From contig NZ_JAQQKX010000005.1 in the NCBI RefSeq assembly GCF_028550415.1, positions 124,001-188,000 on the forward strand: a stretch of 64,000 nucleotides of DNA. The letters run 5' to 3'. Below the pieces are notes generated by a model. That model did not search any database. It saw only the letters and a program-made list of their open reading frames with translations, and was not told the DNA's origin. The stretch comes from Asticcacaulis aquaticus. GTDB taxonomy: Bacteria; Pseudomonadota; Alphaproteobacteria; Caulobacterales; Caulobacteraceae. Each line of letters begins with the position of its first letter. The first letter of the stretch is position 1. Both the position numbers and the translations under genes were made by a program. Of this stretch, positions 17,560 to 26,125 are shown in pieces.

Positions 17560-20256
17560 TCAGTTTCCTTTTTTCTGGGGTTTGGCGGCCTTGGTGGCGT
17601 CCTCGGTCTGGAAGACCCAACAATGCTTGTGGCCGTAGTCGGACGAGTTCACCGTCTTGGCCTCGACGAACTTTCTCGACTTCGAGGTCTGGAGGAATCG
17701 CTTGAGGTCATCGACCGGCGGATGAGAGACGCCGGCATGTTTGCAGGCGGCTTCGAAGGCCTGCAGGTTGACCGCGATCAGGGTGTCATCCTTGCGGTGC
17801 AGGTTGAGCCCTTTGCCAAGGATATGGTTCGGGTCTTTTGCGTCGTGCAGGGCCGCGAGGTAGTCGAAGGCTTCCCAGAATTTCGCGACGACGGGGTGGT
17901 CGGCTTCGAGCGAGCGGTCGCGCTCCACGGCCAGATCGTTGATATGGTCGTGGACCTTGGCCAGCAGGCTTTGCGGAATCCTGAGCAGCGGGGCCATGGC
18001 GTCGAGGCCCGCATGCAGCTGCGCGGCGCATTTGCGGATGCGCGCGTTGCGGACGCGCTTTTGACCGGTGATGAATTCGAGTTCGTATTTCGGATGGGCC
18101 GCTTTGAAGCGTTCCATGTAGTCTTTTTCCGCGCGGACGATATGGATGATGGTGCCGGACAGATCCTCGATCGGCCATTGCTCCAGCTCTTCCGCCGCCT
18201 TTTTGGTGTCGGCGGTCCAGCCCTCTTTCGTGAAGTTCATCGAAATGATGCGCTCCATGATGGCGGGCGAGGCCACGACGGGGTAGTTTTGTTCAATCCA
18301 GATTGAGGCGCGGAAGGGCGGGGCGTTGGTCTCGGTGCCGCCGTTCTTCACGCCGGTTTCGCGAAAGGGGCGACCATTGTAGGAGGTCTTAAGCTGGTTC
18401 CAGTCGAATTTCTTGGTGTGGGCGCCGCCGTCTTCGCGGTCGCCTTCCATAAGAACGACCGGGATATTGGCGGTGCGCGCCATGTTGCGGCTGAGGGCCG
18501 CGAAGGTGGCATTGGACGGGTCGAAGCCTTCGTAGCCTTCGCGACCGTAGAGCTTCCAGATAAACTCGATCAGGGTTGTCTTGCCGGTGCCGGGCAGGCC
18601 TGAGCATTCGAGAAAGAGGAAGGATTTTTGAAAGGCGCGGATCTGTTCGGCGAACATCGACGCGACCGCGAAGCTCAGGGCGACGATGCCGTGGCAGCCA
18701 TAGGCTCGGTAGATCGTATCGACCCACGAGGTATCGAACTTTTCAGCGTCGTATTCGATCTCACAGATGCGGTCTGTGGTCTTCAGCTTAAGCAGCGCGT
18801 TGCCGCAGTCGAAATAGTCTTCGCGATTGATATCGATGACGCGACCGTTCTGGACGGCGATATCGCCGAAGACATAGACGCCGTGTTCTTTCGAATAGCC
18901 CGTGAAGTCGAGCGTTTCGACGGTTTTCAGGTTGACGTACTGGGGCGCGAGCAGCTTATCGAGTTGAAAGCCGGAGCCCGTCCAGTGCGCGCCGTTGCCC
19001 GCGCCCAGCAGTACCTTTTTGAACTCAGACGACGCGGTCAGGGCGGCGGGGGTGAATCGCGCGCCATAGGGCTCCTTGGCCCACGGCGTCGTGATCGACA
19101 TATAGAAGGTGCGTTCGTCCAGCGCCTTGTTGTACTGGCTGTACAAGATCCGGAAGGCACAATTGGCTATTTCCGACACGTTGCAGCACCGTCGCGCGGC
19201 CGATTTGCGCGATATCGATTCTTTCTCGATCGCCTCGTTGATCTTGGCCTGGTCGAAACTGGCCCACCAGGTGCGCGATTGAAACACGAAGGAGAAGGAT
19301 GACCACTCGTGCTTTTCCCACAGCAGCACAGCCTTTTCATGCGCGTCGGCAGCCAGCAGGATCTTGCCGTACCATAGGTACTGCTCGATATCTTCGGGCC
19401 GCAGGAGGTTGCGGCGCAGCAGGTCGTTCCAATCGCGCTTGCCGACTTCGCCTTCGGCGCGCGGCATGGCGGCGGTAGCCGTCCAGCCTTCTTCGCGCGC
19501 TCTATCGACGAATTTACGCGCCGACTCTTCACCCGATTTGCCCGTGTCGAACGCGAAGATCAGCTCCGGCTGTGGCAGGTCGAGGTCGGCGCAGGCCTTA
19601 CGCAGGGCCTTGAGCCAGTGTTCTGGATATGTGCTGGTGGACATGCAGGAGACGGCGTGTTCGCCGATCTGCTGCCAGCTGGCGGCGTCGAAAATGCCTT
19701 CGCAGATCCAGATGCGCTGTGCCTTCGCCAGCACCTCGATCGGCTGATCCGGGGCCATCCACGCGAAACCGCCGTGAGACCCGCCCTTTTTGAAATTGGC
19801 CTTGCGCTTGCCGAAGCGGCCCGGCTGGTCGATCAGGCGCTCCCAGTAGGACCCGCCGGGGAGCGGAAAGCGCACGGTGGCGGAGATCAGATCCTTCTTG
19901 TACGGATCCTGATAAAGGTCCTGACTGTACGACCCTTTGAGCCGACCGATGCGCAGGCCGCGCGCGCCGGACAGATAGGCGTCGGCGGCGGCGTCGGGCT
20001 CTTTGTCGGTGCGCTGATAACGGCTCGACCAGGTGTCGAAAATTTCGGGGTAGAGATCCTTGATGTCGAAATCGCGACCGCACTGATTGCCACGCTGACA
20101 ATGGAGGATCGACGGGTTGAGTGCCGAGGCCCACAGCTCGCGCTTTTTGCAATCGGGGCAGCGGCCCTGCTGGAGGTACTTGCCGTTTTCCTTGAAGCCG
20201 TAGTCGGCCTTAAGACGTTGGGTGACCTCTTCGATAATGTCGTCGCGCATGGCCAT
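17560..20256 (-). CDS. Primase-helicase (zinc finger, TOPRIM-like, P-loop)
   Basis: An 898-aa replication protein. The N-terminal zinc finger of primase type uses C33, C36, C53 and C59 (CPDCKK...CQRGNQC). A TOPRIM-like region covers about residues 165-280 (WICEGIFDAASW, LIFAFDTGKSGEES). Near residue 555, GLPGTGKTTLIEF is a Walker A motif of a superfamily 3-type helicase domain. It plays the part of phage P4 alpha or P2 A-type replication, priming and unwinding DNA. It lies between the ogr-like gene and the GapR fusion, which starts 2 bases after its stop. The start could also be the second Met (20250). Confidence 0.85.
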   Translation of the reverse strand: MAMRDDIIEEVTQRLKADYGFKENGKYLQQGRCPDCKKRELWASALNPSILHCQRGNQCGRDFDIKDLYPEIFDTWSSRYQRTDKEPDAAADAYLSGARGLRIGRLKGSYSQDLYQDPYKKDLISATVRFPLPGGSYWERLIDQPGRFGKRKANFKKGGSHGGFAWMAPDQPIEVLAKAQRIWICEGIFDAASWQQIGEHAVSCMSTSTYPEHWLKALRKACADLDLPQPELIFAFDTGKSGEESARKFVDRAREEGWTATAAMPRAEGEVGKRDWNDLLRRNLLRPEDIEQYLWYGKILLAADAHEKAVLLWEKHEWSSFSFVFQSRTWWASFDQAKINEAIEKESISRKSAARRCCNVSEIANCAFRILYSQYNKALDERTFYMSITTPWAKEPYGARFTPAALTASSEFKKVLLGAGNGAHWTGSGFQLDKLLAPQYVNLKTVETLDFTGYSKEHGVYVFGDIAVQNGRVIDINREDYFDCGNALLKLKTTDRICEIEYDAEKFDTSWVDTIYRAYGCHGIVALSFAVASMFAEQIRAFQKSFLFLECSGLPGTGKTTLIEFIWKLYGREGYEGFDPSNATFAALSRNMARTANIPVVLMEGDREDGGAHTKKFDWNQLKTSYNGRPFRETGVKNGGTETNAPPFRASIWIEQNYPVVASPAIMERIISMNFTKEGWTADTKKAAEELEQWPIEDLSGTIIHIVRAEKDYMERFKAAHPKYELEFITGQKRVRNARIRKCAAQLHAGLDAMAPLLRIPQSLLAKVHDHINDLAVERDRSLEADHPVVAKFWEAFDYLAALHDAKDPNHILGKGLNLHRKDDTLIAVNLQAFEAACKHAGVSHPPVDDLKRFLQTSKSRKFVEAKTVNSSDYGHKHCWVFQTEDATKAAKPQKKGN

Positions 20257-20341
20257 GGGTCGGGGGTACTTCTGGGCAAAGGGATATCGTTCGCGGGTTC
20301 ATGCGCCCGCGTTGGGTGGTCTGGGTCGTTGGGGCAGGCTG

Positions 20342-20632
20342 TTAAGCCGCTGGTTTCCGGGTTTCGGTCAAAGGCCGGATCAGCGGGTTAGTCAGGGGCT
20401 CAGGTGGCGGGCGCTTGCGTGGTCCCATCGGATGCACCGGCCCCAGCGCCGACGGCGACAGGGTCGATACGTAGGTCAGATGGGCCACCCACGTATGACC
20501 GCACTCGACGTCGAGGCAGAGATACTTAAGGCGGCGCGTCGTGTGCGAAAGCGCCTCGCTTTCGCGGATCTTCGCGTTGCCGGTACAGACGGGGCAGGGA
20601 AAAGACGCACGTTGAAAAATATCGGATTTCAT
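20342..20632 (-). CDS. ogr: Ogr/Delta-type zinc-finger late transcription activator
   Basis: A 96-aa protein with the P2 Ogr-family finger: PCPVC (C13, C16), then TRRLKYLCLDVECGHTWV with C39 and C44, followed by a Pro-rich tail. In P2 the Ogr protein contacts RNA polymerase alpha and activates the late promoters from sites well upstream of the start. The three CCGTCAG-N7-CTGACGG palindromes at the late operon heads are its probable targets here. In P2 ogr lies beside gene D, but here it is in the middle of the early operon, before the primase gene. Start 20632 gives the normal family N-terminus. Confidence 0.8.
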   Translation of the reverse strand: MKSDIFQRASFPCPVCTGNAKIRESEALSHTTRRLKYLCLDVECGHTWVAHLTYVSTLSPSALGPVHPMGPRKRPPPEPLTNPLIRPLTETRKPAA

Positions 20633-20700
20633 AGAGGTTCCACACAAAAGACAGGTTCGATCTCCGCGTTGACGCCCCGCAGCGCCGCGGCCCCTGAGGC

Positions 20701-21261
20701 TCAGGGTGGATCGGAGAGGTAGTCGAGCGCGCGGTCGGTTTCCGCCGCCTCGTCCGACTCATTGGCCAGTTTGGCCAGCGCCTGACGCTGGGCGTAGGGC
20801 AGGGGGGCGTCGTCGGGCGCGACCTCACGGGCGGCGATCTCGTCCGCATCGTGCAGGTCGCGGCGCATGGCGAAGCGGTCAAAGGCGTGGTGGTTGGCCA
20901 CGTGAGTCCGGATTTCATGGGCTTTGACCTTTGCTGGTCCGAGCCGCGCCTGAGCGCTAGCGACGGCGGCTTCCAGATCGGCCCGCGCCGCGAAGCTCTG
21001 GACGTTGAGCAAGAGGTCCATGCCGACCTCATAGCCACGTTCGGCCAGCATATGAAGGTTGTGGACCTTGCCGTTGTCCGGCAAAGCTTTGGCGCGCACG
21101 ACCAGATCGACCAGCAATCGCCGGGCGTGATCGGACGGCGGCAAGGTGGCGGTGTCGGCTTCGCGACCGGCGAAGCGGATCTGCGCCGGTGTCGATTTGT
21201 TCGACATGAGCGCGATGGCCAGACGCGCGAAGCGTGAGGCGTCGGACGGGGTGAAGGGCAT
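20701..21261 (-). CDS. Phage hypothetical protein (186 aa)
   Basis: The start ATG 21261 shares a base with the TAA of the 50-aa membrane protein and follows GGAG at 9 bases; longer in-frame starts are less likely. The protein is Ala-rich, mostly helical and acidic near the end. It has no Cys pattern, P-loop or membrane segment and no family is recognised. It belongs to the early operon ahead of the ogr gene. Confidence 0.6.
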   Translation of the reverse strand: MPFTPSDASRFARLAIALMSNKSTPAQIRFAGREADTATLPPSDHARRLLVDLVVRAKALPDNGKVHNLHMLAERGYEVGMDLLLNVQSFAARADLEAAVASAQARLGPAKVKAHEIRTHVANHHAFDRFAMRRDLHDADEIAAREVAPDDAPLPYAQRQALAKLANESDEAAETDRALDYLSDPP

Positions 21262-21413
21262 TATCGGCTTCTCCATGCTACGGAAAAACCGAAGACCAGA
21301 AGCCAAGCCACCACTTCGGCGACATCGGCGGTGAGCAGCGCCGAAATGAACGCCCAGACGATCGCGCCGACGGCGCCAATAGCGAAAACCTTCGCGAGAA
21401 TATTGGTGACCAT
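21261..21413 (-). CDS. Small two-segment membrane protein (50 aa)
   Basis: A short gene fully interlocked with its neighbours: its ATG overlaps the upstream stop (TGATG) and its TAA overlaps the next start (TAATG). Two hydrophobic segments, about residues 5-27 (ILAKVFAIGAVGAIVWAFISALL) and 31-46 (VAEVVAWLLVFGFSVAW), end in a basic WRSR tail. The tight coupling shows it is translated. Early phage membrane proteins of this size often act in superinfection exclusion or interfere with host membranes; its actual role is unknown. Confidence 0.65.
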   Translation of the reverse strand: MVTNILAKVFAIGAVGAIVWAFISALLTADVAEVVAWLLVFGFSVAWRSR

Positions 21414-22387
21414 CACGCCGCTCCCTTGGTCAGGTTCTGCGCGGCGCGCATTTCCGTCTTGATCCTCTTGATCATTGCCGGGTTGAGGCGGTCGTTACGG
21501 CTGAGTTCGCGGTTCAGTTCCGCGCAGACTTCATCCGGGTTGTGACCACTGTCGAGCAGCTGCATGACCGCGCTGCCGTGGCGGGTGGCCAATGGCGAGA
21601 GCGCGATGTCTGCCGGGCGCGCCATGACGATCGGAGCCGCGCCTGTGACATCCTCACCGGCCAGAAAGGCCTTGGTGGCTTCGACCTGCTTTTTCGCCGG
21701 GGTCGTCTCGATCGGCGCGAGGTTCTTCCACGCGGCGATCTCGTCCTGCTGACGGGCAACCTCGGCTTCCAGCTTTTCGACAACAGAGAGCGCGAAATCC
21801 AGCCGCTCCTGCGTCGGGCGCTCCATCAGCTCTTCGCCCAGCTTGCGGACCTTCTCGTTCAACTCTCCGATCTGGTCCAACCGACGCTTCGCCGTGGCAG
21901 CCCGTTCTTCAAGCTGCTTTTCCAGTTCGACGACGCGCGCAGCGACCTGTGCCGCGGCGGCGGCACCTTCGCACAACTCGCGGCCCAGCGTGGCCGCGCG
22001 TTCGTCAGCTTCGGCCTTCTGTTTGAACAGCTCCTCGACCCGGTCGCGGCTGCGACCGTGAGCGATGCGCTCCAGCTCGAGATCCGCGAAGTGCTGATCG
22101 GCGCGCTTGTCCGTGGCGTCTACCTCGAACAGCTGCGCCTTAAGCTCGTTGATGGCCTCATTGTCTCCATAGACCAGGCTCCCGTCTGAGAGACGTAGCT
22201 GGTACTGACGAAACACATCGATCTTAGAAACGCCCTCTTGCGCAGGCGGCAAATGCTTCTTGCATAGATCGATCAGGGCGTCGGTGATGTCCTCCATCCG
22301 GAGGCCGCGAACGCGCGGCAGGCCGTCAGCGGCGGCGAGCGCATCGCGGGCGATGACAACATGCGGTCCTTTTGTAAAAAAGCGCAT
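21413..22387 (-). CDS. Coiled-coil phage protein (324 aa)
   Basis: Heptad-rich helices cover about residues 85-230, with many Glu, Lys, Arg and Ala (for example VVELEKQLEERAATAKRRLDQIGELN), so a long coiled coil is likely. The N-terminal part (LRMEDITDALIDLCKKHLP) and C-terminal part (LLDSGHNPDEVCAELNREL) are compact helical regions. It starts with the upstream gene's stop overlapped by one base. No enzyme motif is seen. A scaffold or DNA-associated role in replication is possible. Confidence 0.6.
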   Translation of the reverse strand: MRFFTKGPHVVIARDALAAADGLPRVRGLRMEDITDALIDLCKKHLPPAQEGVSKIDVFRQYQLRLSDGSLVYGDNEAINELKAQLFEVDATDKRADQHFADLELERIAHGRSRDRVEELFKQKAEADERAATLGRELCEGAAAAAQVAARVVELEKQLEERAATAKRRLDQIGELNEKVRKLGEELMERPTQERLDFALSVVEKLEAEVARQQDEIAAWKNLAPIETTPAKKQVEATKAFLAGEDVTGAAPIVMARPADIALSPLATRHGSAVMQLLDSGHNPDEVCAELNRELSRNDRLNPAMIKRIKTEMRAAQNLTKGAA

Positions 22388-22743
22388 TACGCGGCTCCTT
22401 TAGGGTGAGATAAAAAGGCCCCGTCCGCAGGAACTGGCGGAACGGCGGACGGGGCAGGGGCGTCCGCGCCCAGATTGCACGGACGGGGAGGAACTTTTTC
22501 GGGCCAGTCGTCGAGGGTGACGGCACCCTGTGTGTAATCGCGTACCTTTTTGCGGATCGTCAGCGAGGCCTCACGCCAGCCATCCTGATCCATCGGCATC
22601 AATGCGCGGCCCAGATCCTGCCGCTTCACGCCAATCGCGTCGGCCATTTCGGTTACGGTCAGGTTACGGTCGACCCGCCACTGATCGGCAGAGCAACGTT
22701 GGACGGGCTGGGGCGGCGTGGGGAAGTGGTGACAAGTTTGCAT
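22387..22743 (-). CDS. Early helix-turn-helix protein, first gene of the left operon
   Basis: A 118-aa protein taken from ATG 22743; a longer frame to 22797 would enter the operator. Residues about 25-75 (VDRNLTVTEMADAIGVKRQDLGRALM) form an HTH. A Pro-rich tail follows. As the first gene transcribed leftward from the lysis-lysogeny switch, it stands where Cox/Apl-type regulators stand in P2-like phages, and a Cox-like role is plausible. It lacks a clear ribosome-binding site. Confidence 0.55.
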   Translation of the reverse strand: MQTCHHFPTPPQPVQRCSADQWRVDRNLTVTEMADAIGVKRQDLGRALMPMDQDGWREASLTIRKKVRDYTQGAVTLDDWPEKVPPRPCNLGADAPAPSAVPPVPADGAFLSHPKGAA

Positions 22744-22780
22744 CAGTGATTCGCTGATTTGAAGAATATGGTTCCAAACC

Positions 22781-22806
22781 GAACCGATTTGGTACATTTG
22801 TCAACG
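22781..22806 (-). promoter_or_regulatory. Left promoter/operator of the lysogeny switch
   Basis: Read leftward, GTTGACA followed by ATGTACCAAAT and CGGTTC matches almost base for base the rightward promoter at 23596-23618. TTGACA is a -35-like box and ATGTACCAA overlaps it as the likely repressor half-site. It drives the leftward early operon. Confidence 0.6.
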
Positions 22807-22828
22807 AAATGGTTTCTGAAAAGTTAAA

Positions 22829-23560
22829 ATGCTGGTGATAGATAGTGCCAATTCGGTGATGCACCCTGCTCGCAGACCAACTGCGAGCGGGCGAATCGTG
22901 ACCGAAAGACACATCCAACTTGGCCAGGCCTTGCGCCGCCTCCGGCAAAAACTCGACTTGTCTGTCGATGATGTGGCCGAACGGGTTGGCACTTCACGTG
23001 TGACGATCAACCGGTACGAGTCCGGAGATCGGAAGGCGCTGCTCAAGGAGGATGTTCAGGATCAAGTCGTCTCAGCGCTGGGTCTTACGAGGGCGGATCT
23101 TCAGGCAGAATATCAGGCGGTCGTCGAGGGGCGCAGTATCTTCGACACGGGTCGTCGTTTTCCCGCGTCCGTTCCGTCTGGAGCGATTTCTGCGGGTCAG
23201 CAAGGCCTTGGCGTATATGAGACTGATGGCGGTGAGGACATCGATTTGGCGGCGTTGCTGGATGGTGAGGTTCGGGCCATGCGCGTCCTGAACGAGGATG
23301 TCTCCCCATACATCGCGCCTGGAGGTTTCGTGATCTATCACATTAAGCGGACGCCCCGCCGTCACCAGGCGGTTGTCATCAAGACTAAAACCGGCCCACT
23401 CAAGATTCGATTTTATGTTCGAACCACTCCGGCTCAAGTTGAGGTTATTCGGATGGAGGCTTTCACTGACGATGGAAAGCCTGCCTACCGTGAGGAGAGC
23501 GAGTTCATCTCCAACTCTGAAATTCAAGGTGTTTATCCAGTGGTTCTTCGTGGTGACTAG
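22829..23560 (+). CDS. CI-like phage repressor (XRE HTH + S24-like domain)
   Basis: An N-terminal XRE HTH (about residues 30-85: LGQALRRLRQKLDLSVDDVAERVGTSRVTINRYESG) and a C-terminal LexA/CI-type beta domain (about 140-240: VLNEDVSPYIAPGGFVIYHIK, QAVVIKTKTG, EIQGVYPVVLRGD). The start may be 22829, 22859 or a GTG near 22898; the last gives the usual CI N-terminus. The position of the catalytic Ser seems occupied by Asp (EDVSP instead of GDSMEP), so self-cleavage is doubtful. The gene is flanked by mirror-image promoters and maintains lysogeny by blocking both. Confidence 0.85.
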   Translation: MLVIDSANSVMHPARRPTASGRIVTERHIQLGQALRRLRQKLDLSVDDVAERVGTSRVTINRYESGDRKALLKEDVQDQVVSALGLTRADLQAEYQAVVEGRSIFDTGRRFPASVPSGAISAGQQGLGVYETDGGEDIDLAALLDGEVRAMRVLNEDVSPYIAPGGFVIYHIKRTPRRHQAVVIKTKTGPLKIRFYVRTTPAQVEVIRMEAFTDDGKPAYREESEFISNSEIQGVYPVVLRGD

Positions 23561-23561
23561 C

Positions 23562-23621
23562 TGGTTCATAATGTACCAATTTTCTTCTTAAATCGGTTGA
23601 CAATGTACCAAATTGGTTCAT
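23562..23621 (+). promoter_or_regulatory. Right promoter/operators of the lysogeny switch
   Basis: Two dyads: TGGTTCAT-A-ATGTACCA (23562-23578) and AATGTACCAA-A-TTGGTTCATT (about 23602-23622). The second overlaps the -35-like TTGACA of GTTGACAATGTACCAA (23596-23611). The inverted twin of this site is at 22781-22806. It probably drives the rightward early genes from 23658. Confidence 0.6.
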
Positions 23622-23657
23622 TTTGACTCCCGTAGCAACGCTATGGGAGATTAATCG

Positions 23658-24017
23658 TTGACCCTTTCACCTCAATCCAAACGCGGCCAAGCCAAGGCCC
23701 GCAACCGCGCGCTGGTTCTCGATGCCGCGCGCAAAACCTTTGAAAAGCGCGGGTATGAGCTGACCACCCTGCGGCTGATCGGCATCGAAGCCGGGCTGTC
23801 GACCGGCGTCATCTTCGGCAACTGGCCGGACAAACGCTCGCTCTATGTCGAAATCTACGGCCACCCGCCGCTGACGCCCGAGGCCGGAAAGCTGCTGTGG
23901 GATTATCTGGTCGCCTCCGGCCAAAATCCGGCCAGCGTCATTGCCGGTGAGGTCATCGTCACCGTCGATGCCGAAGCCGTGACCCGTTCCTGCGGCCCCC
24001 AGCTGGAGGCCGCGTAG
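23658..24017 (+). CDS. Short TetR-type HTH protein
   Basis: A 119-aa product with a TTG start behind GGGAG (spacing 7). Residues about 14-62 form a TetR N-terminal HTH (RALVLDAARKTFEKRGYELTTLRLIGIEAGLSTGVIFGNWPDKRSLY). The usual TetR ligand domain (another 120 aa or so) is missing, so it is either a minimal DNA-binding protein or a remnant. Being first in the rightward operon, it may regulate the switch. A rare start codon suggests low expression. Confidence 0.65.
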   Translation: MTLSPQSKRGQAKARNRALVLDAARKTFEKRGYELTTLRLIGIEAGLSTGVIFGNWPDKRSLYVEIYGHPPLTPEAGKLLWDYLVASGQNPASVIAGEVIVTVDAEAVTRSCGPQLEAA

Positions 24018-24548
24018 ATGTCGGATCATGTACTGATCAAGCGCGATTTGTTCTGGCGACCGAACGGGCAGGGCTATACGGGTGTTCTGCGCGAAGCGGG
24101 CCGATATGAGCGCGAGTCCGTCCTGAAGATGGGCTACCCCATTGCACAGGCCTATAATGATGCGCCGGCGGAAATCACTTACGCGCTTCCCATCGATCTT
24201 GCGCCGGAATTCACGAACGCCTGTTGCGTCTATGTGCAGCGCGACGAGCTGCTGCGGCAACGCAAAGAGCGCGACGAACATCCGTACACGATTGGCGAGG
24301 AAACGGGATTACGGGTCTTCTCCGCTACGGGCTTAACCAACCTGAGCGACATGCAGGCCGTCCTCGATCAGGTCGAGAAGGCGCTCGCGCCATTGCCTTT
24401 GCTGGCCGCGGCGTTGTCTGGGCTATTGCCAGAAGTCGATAGCGAGATCGAGCAGCGGCAGACCAGTGGTAACGATGAATACTGGCAGGGTCTTGATGAC
24501 CTGTCGGCCAAGGCTCACGCCGCGCTTGCGATGGTGAGGGTAGCATGA
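24018..24548 (+). CDS. Phage hypothetical protein (176 aa)
   Basis: It starts directly after the TAG of the TetR-type gene and overlaps the next gene by 4 bases. The N-terminal segment (LIKRDLFWRPNGQGYTGVLREAG) resembles small phage proteins of unknown function; the rest is helical. No motif supports a role. Confidence 0.55.
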   Translation: MSDHVLIKRDLFWRPNGQGYTGVLREAGRYERESVLKMGYPIAQAYNDAPAEITYALPIDLAPEFTNACCVYVQRDELLRQRKERDEHPYTIGEETGLRVFSATGLTNLSDMQAVLDQVEKALAPLPLLAAALSGLLPEVDSEIEQRQTSGNDEYWQGLDDLSAKAHAALAMVRVA

Positions 24549-24859
24549 TCGAAGAATTGCAAACCTCGAACCTGACGCCCGAATTTGTGGCCATCTATCG
24601 ATCCGGAACCGACGCGGCGAAGACGTTGCTGATGTCGCATGGCGCTTTGACGCACCGCGAAACGGTAGGGCTGACGATCGGCTTCGTTTGCGAGGTTCTG
24701 GACGCCGTTAAGACGCTTTCCAGTCTTGAAGACGCGGAAAAGATGCGCGCTCAGATTATCGACATGCTGTCGGGCGTTGGTCCAAAGGCCGACCCCTGTC
24801 AGTGTCTGGCTTGCCGACAGGCCCGTCGTTATGGCGCGCGCGAGGGGAGGCCACATTGA
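24545..24859 (+). CDS. Phage hypothetical protein (104 aa)
   Basis: It overlaps both neighbours by 4 bases (ATGA, TTGA). Mostly helical, with a C-terminal CQCLACRQARR segment whose three Cys could bind metal. No recognised family. Confidence 0.5.
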   Translation: MIEELQTSNLTPEFVAIYRSGTDAAKTLLMSHGALTHRETVGLTIGFVCEVLDAVKTLSSLEDAEKMRAQIIDMLSGVGPKADPCQCLACRQARRYGAREGRPH

Positions 24860-25239
24860 CTGCCATCGTTCTCAATACGTCGATGGTCGCGGCGCCGGTG
24901 CGCAAACCGGCGCAGATCATCTATCTGGAAGAAGCCCGCCGAATCGGAAAGACCGAACGGCTCCGGCGCGAGGTTCTGGCGGCGCGGCTGCTCGCGGCGG
25001 CGGGTCGGGCCAAAGATCCTGAGACCCGCGCGATCTGGGAAGCCAAGGCGCGCGGCTGCGCCTATCTGCCGTCGTCGGAACTACGGGGCGCGCCACCTTC
25101 TTTGCAAATTTTGCAAAGAACGGAGTCCCTCGATCATTTTCCTGACGCCAGGAAAATGATCGATCCGCGCGACCGGCCCCTGACGGTGCTGACCGCGCTG
25201 GCGCACCTGTTCGGTCTCACCGGTGGGAGGGTGTTGTGA
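24856..25239 (+). CDS. Phage hypothetical protein (127 aa)
   Basis: The TTG start at 24856 is interlocked with the upstream TGA and preceded by GAGGGGAGG; the longer frame from 24802 runs inside the previous gene. A basic helical region (IGKTERLRREVLAARLLAAA) follows a hydrophobic N-terminus. It overlaps the next gene by 4 bases. No known domain. Confidence 0.5.
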   Translation: MTAIVLNTSMVAAPVRKPAQIIYLEEARRIGKTERLRREVLAARLLAAAGRAKDPETRAIWEAKARGCAYLPSSELRGAPPSLQILQRTESLDHFPDARKMIDPRDRPLTVLTALAHLFGLTGGRVL

Positions 25240-25475
25240 AAAACAAGCTCACCGACCTGAACAACCACCTGTTCGCCCAGCTCGAGCGGCTCGGTGATGA
25301 AAACCTGACACCTGATCAAATCGAAACCGAGGCCCGGCGCGGGGAGGCGATCGTCGGCATAGCCGATCAGATCGTTAAAAACGCCAACCTGCAGCTTCAG
25401 GCCGCAAAGCTGGCTGCCGAATATGGTTCCAGTCCGGAGCCGTACCTGCCGCTTCTCAAAGGGGCCGGGTCATGA
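25236..25475 (+). CDS. Small conserved phage protein (79 aa)
   Basis: GTG start at 25236, GGGAGG upstream. The sequence LTDLNNHLFAQLERLGDENL and IVGIADQIVKNANLQLQAAKL resembles a widespread family of small helical proteins found next to HNH-type genes in tailed phages; the match is from memory. The function is unknown. It overlaps the HNH gene by 4 bases. Confidence 0.6.
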   Translation: MKNKLTDLNNHLFAQLERLGDENLTPDQIETEARRGEAIVGIADQIVKNANLQLQAAKLAAEYGSSPEPYLPLLKGAGS

Positions 25476-26125
25476 AAGGTGTCTGGATAGCCTATAGCGA
25501 GGCTGAACTCGACTGGATCGAGCGGCACAAGACGATGGTCCGGAAGGAGGCGCATAAGCTTTTCGTCGAGACCTTCGCTCGGGATGACGTAGCCTTTCAG
25601 AACTATAACGCTCTGTGCAAACGTAAGGGCTGGTTGACCGGTCGCACGGGCCGTATCGAGCCTGATAATGTCCCGCACAACGAGGGGCAGAAAATGCCCT
25701 TTCACCCGAACAGCGCAGCCACACGATTCAAGAAAGGGTCTGTGCCTGCCAACCGCAAATTCTTCGGTCATGAACGCGTCGGAAAAGACGGCTACATTGA
25801 AATGAGCGTCGACCAGGTCAATCCGCACACCGGCCATAGCCGGAGGTACATGCACAAGCATCGTTACCTTTGGGAGCAGCAGCACGGCCCCGTGCCCGAG
25901 GGCCACGTTCTGAAATGCCTCGACGGCGACCGCACCAACACCTCGCCGGAGAACTGGGAGTGTGTGCCGCGGGGCGTGGCGGTCCATCTGGGGGGCAGGG
26001 CTGCAATCCAGTACGATCACGCCGACCCTGAGCTAAAGCCGTCGATCATGGCGGTGGCGAAGGTAAAATACCAGGTTCGCCAGCGCCGCGCTAAGAAGGG
26101 AGGCCTCCTGATGGCGGCAACATGA
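25472..26125 (+). CDS. HNH endonuclease
   Basis: A 217-aa protein. The C-terminal half has the HNH_3 pattern: MHKHRYLWEQQHGPVPEGHVLKC, LDGDRTNTSPENWECV. The N-terminal part (YSEAELDWIERHKTMVRKEAHKLF) is a helical DNA-binding region seen in the same phage family. It may be a free-standing homing-type nuclease or help DNA processing or packaging. It is the last gene of the rightward early operon, followed by a palindrome and a terminator. Confidence 0.8.
   Translation: MKGVWIAYSEAELDWIERHKTMVRKEAHKLFVETFARDDVAFQNYNALCKRKGWLTGRTGRIEPDNVPHNEGQKMPFHPNSAATRFKKGSVPANRKFFGHERVGKDGYIEMSVDQVNPHTGHSRRYMHKHRYLWEQQHGPVPEGHVLKCLDGDRTNTSPENWECVPRGVAVHLGGRAAIQYDHADPELKPSIMAVAKVKYQVRQRRAKKGGLLMAAT

Noticed and set aside
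23658-24017. Full-length TetR regulator
   Set aside because: Only the HTH domain is present and the next gene starts at once; called as a short HTH protein instead.
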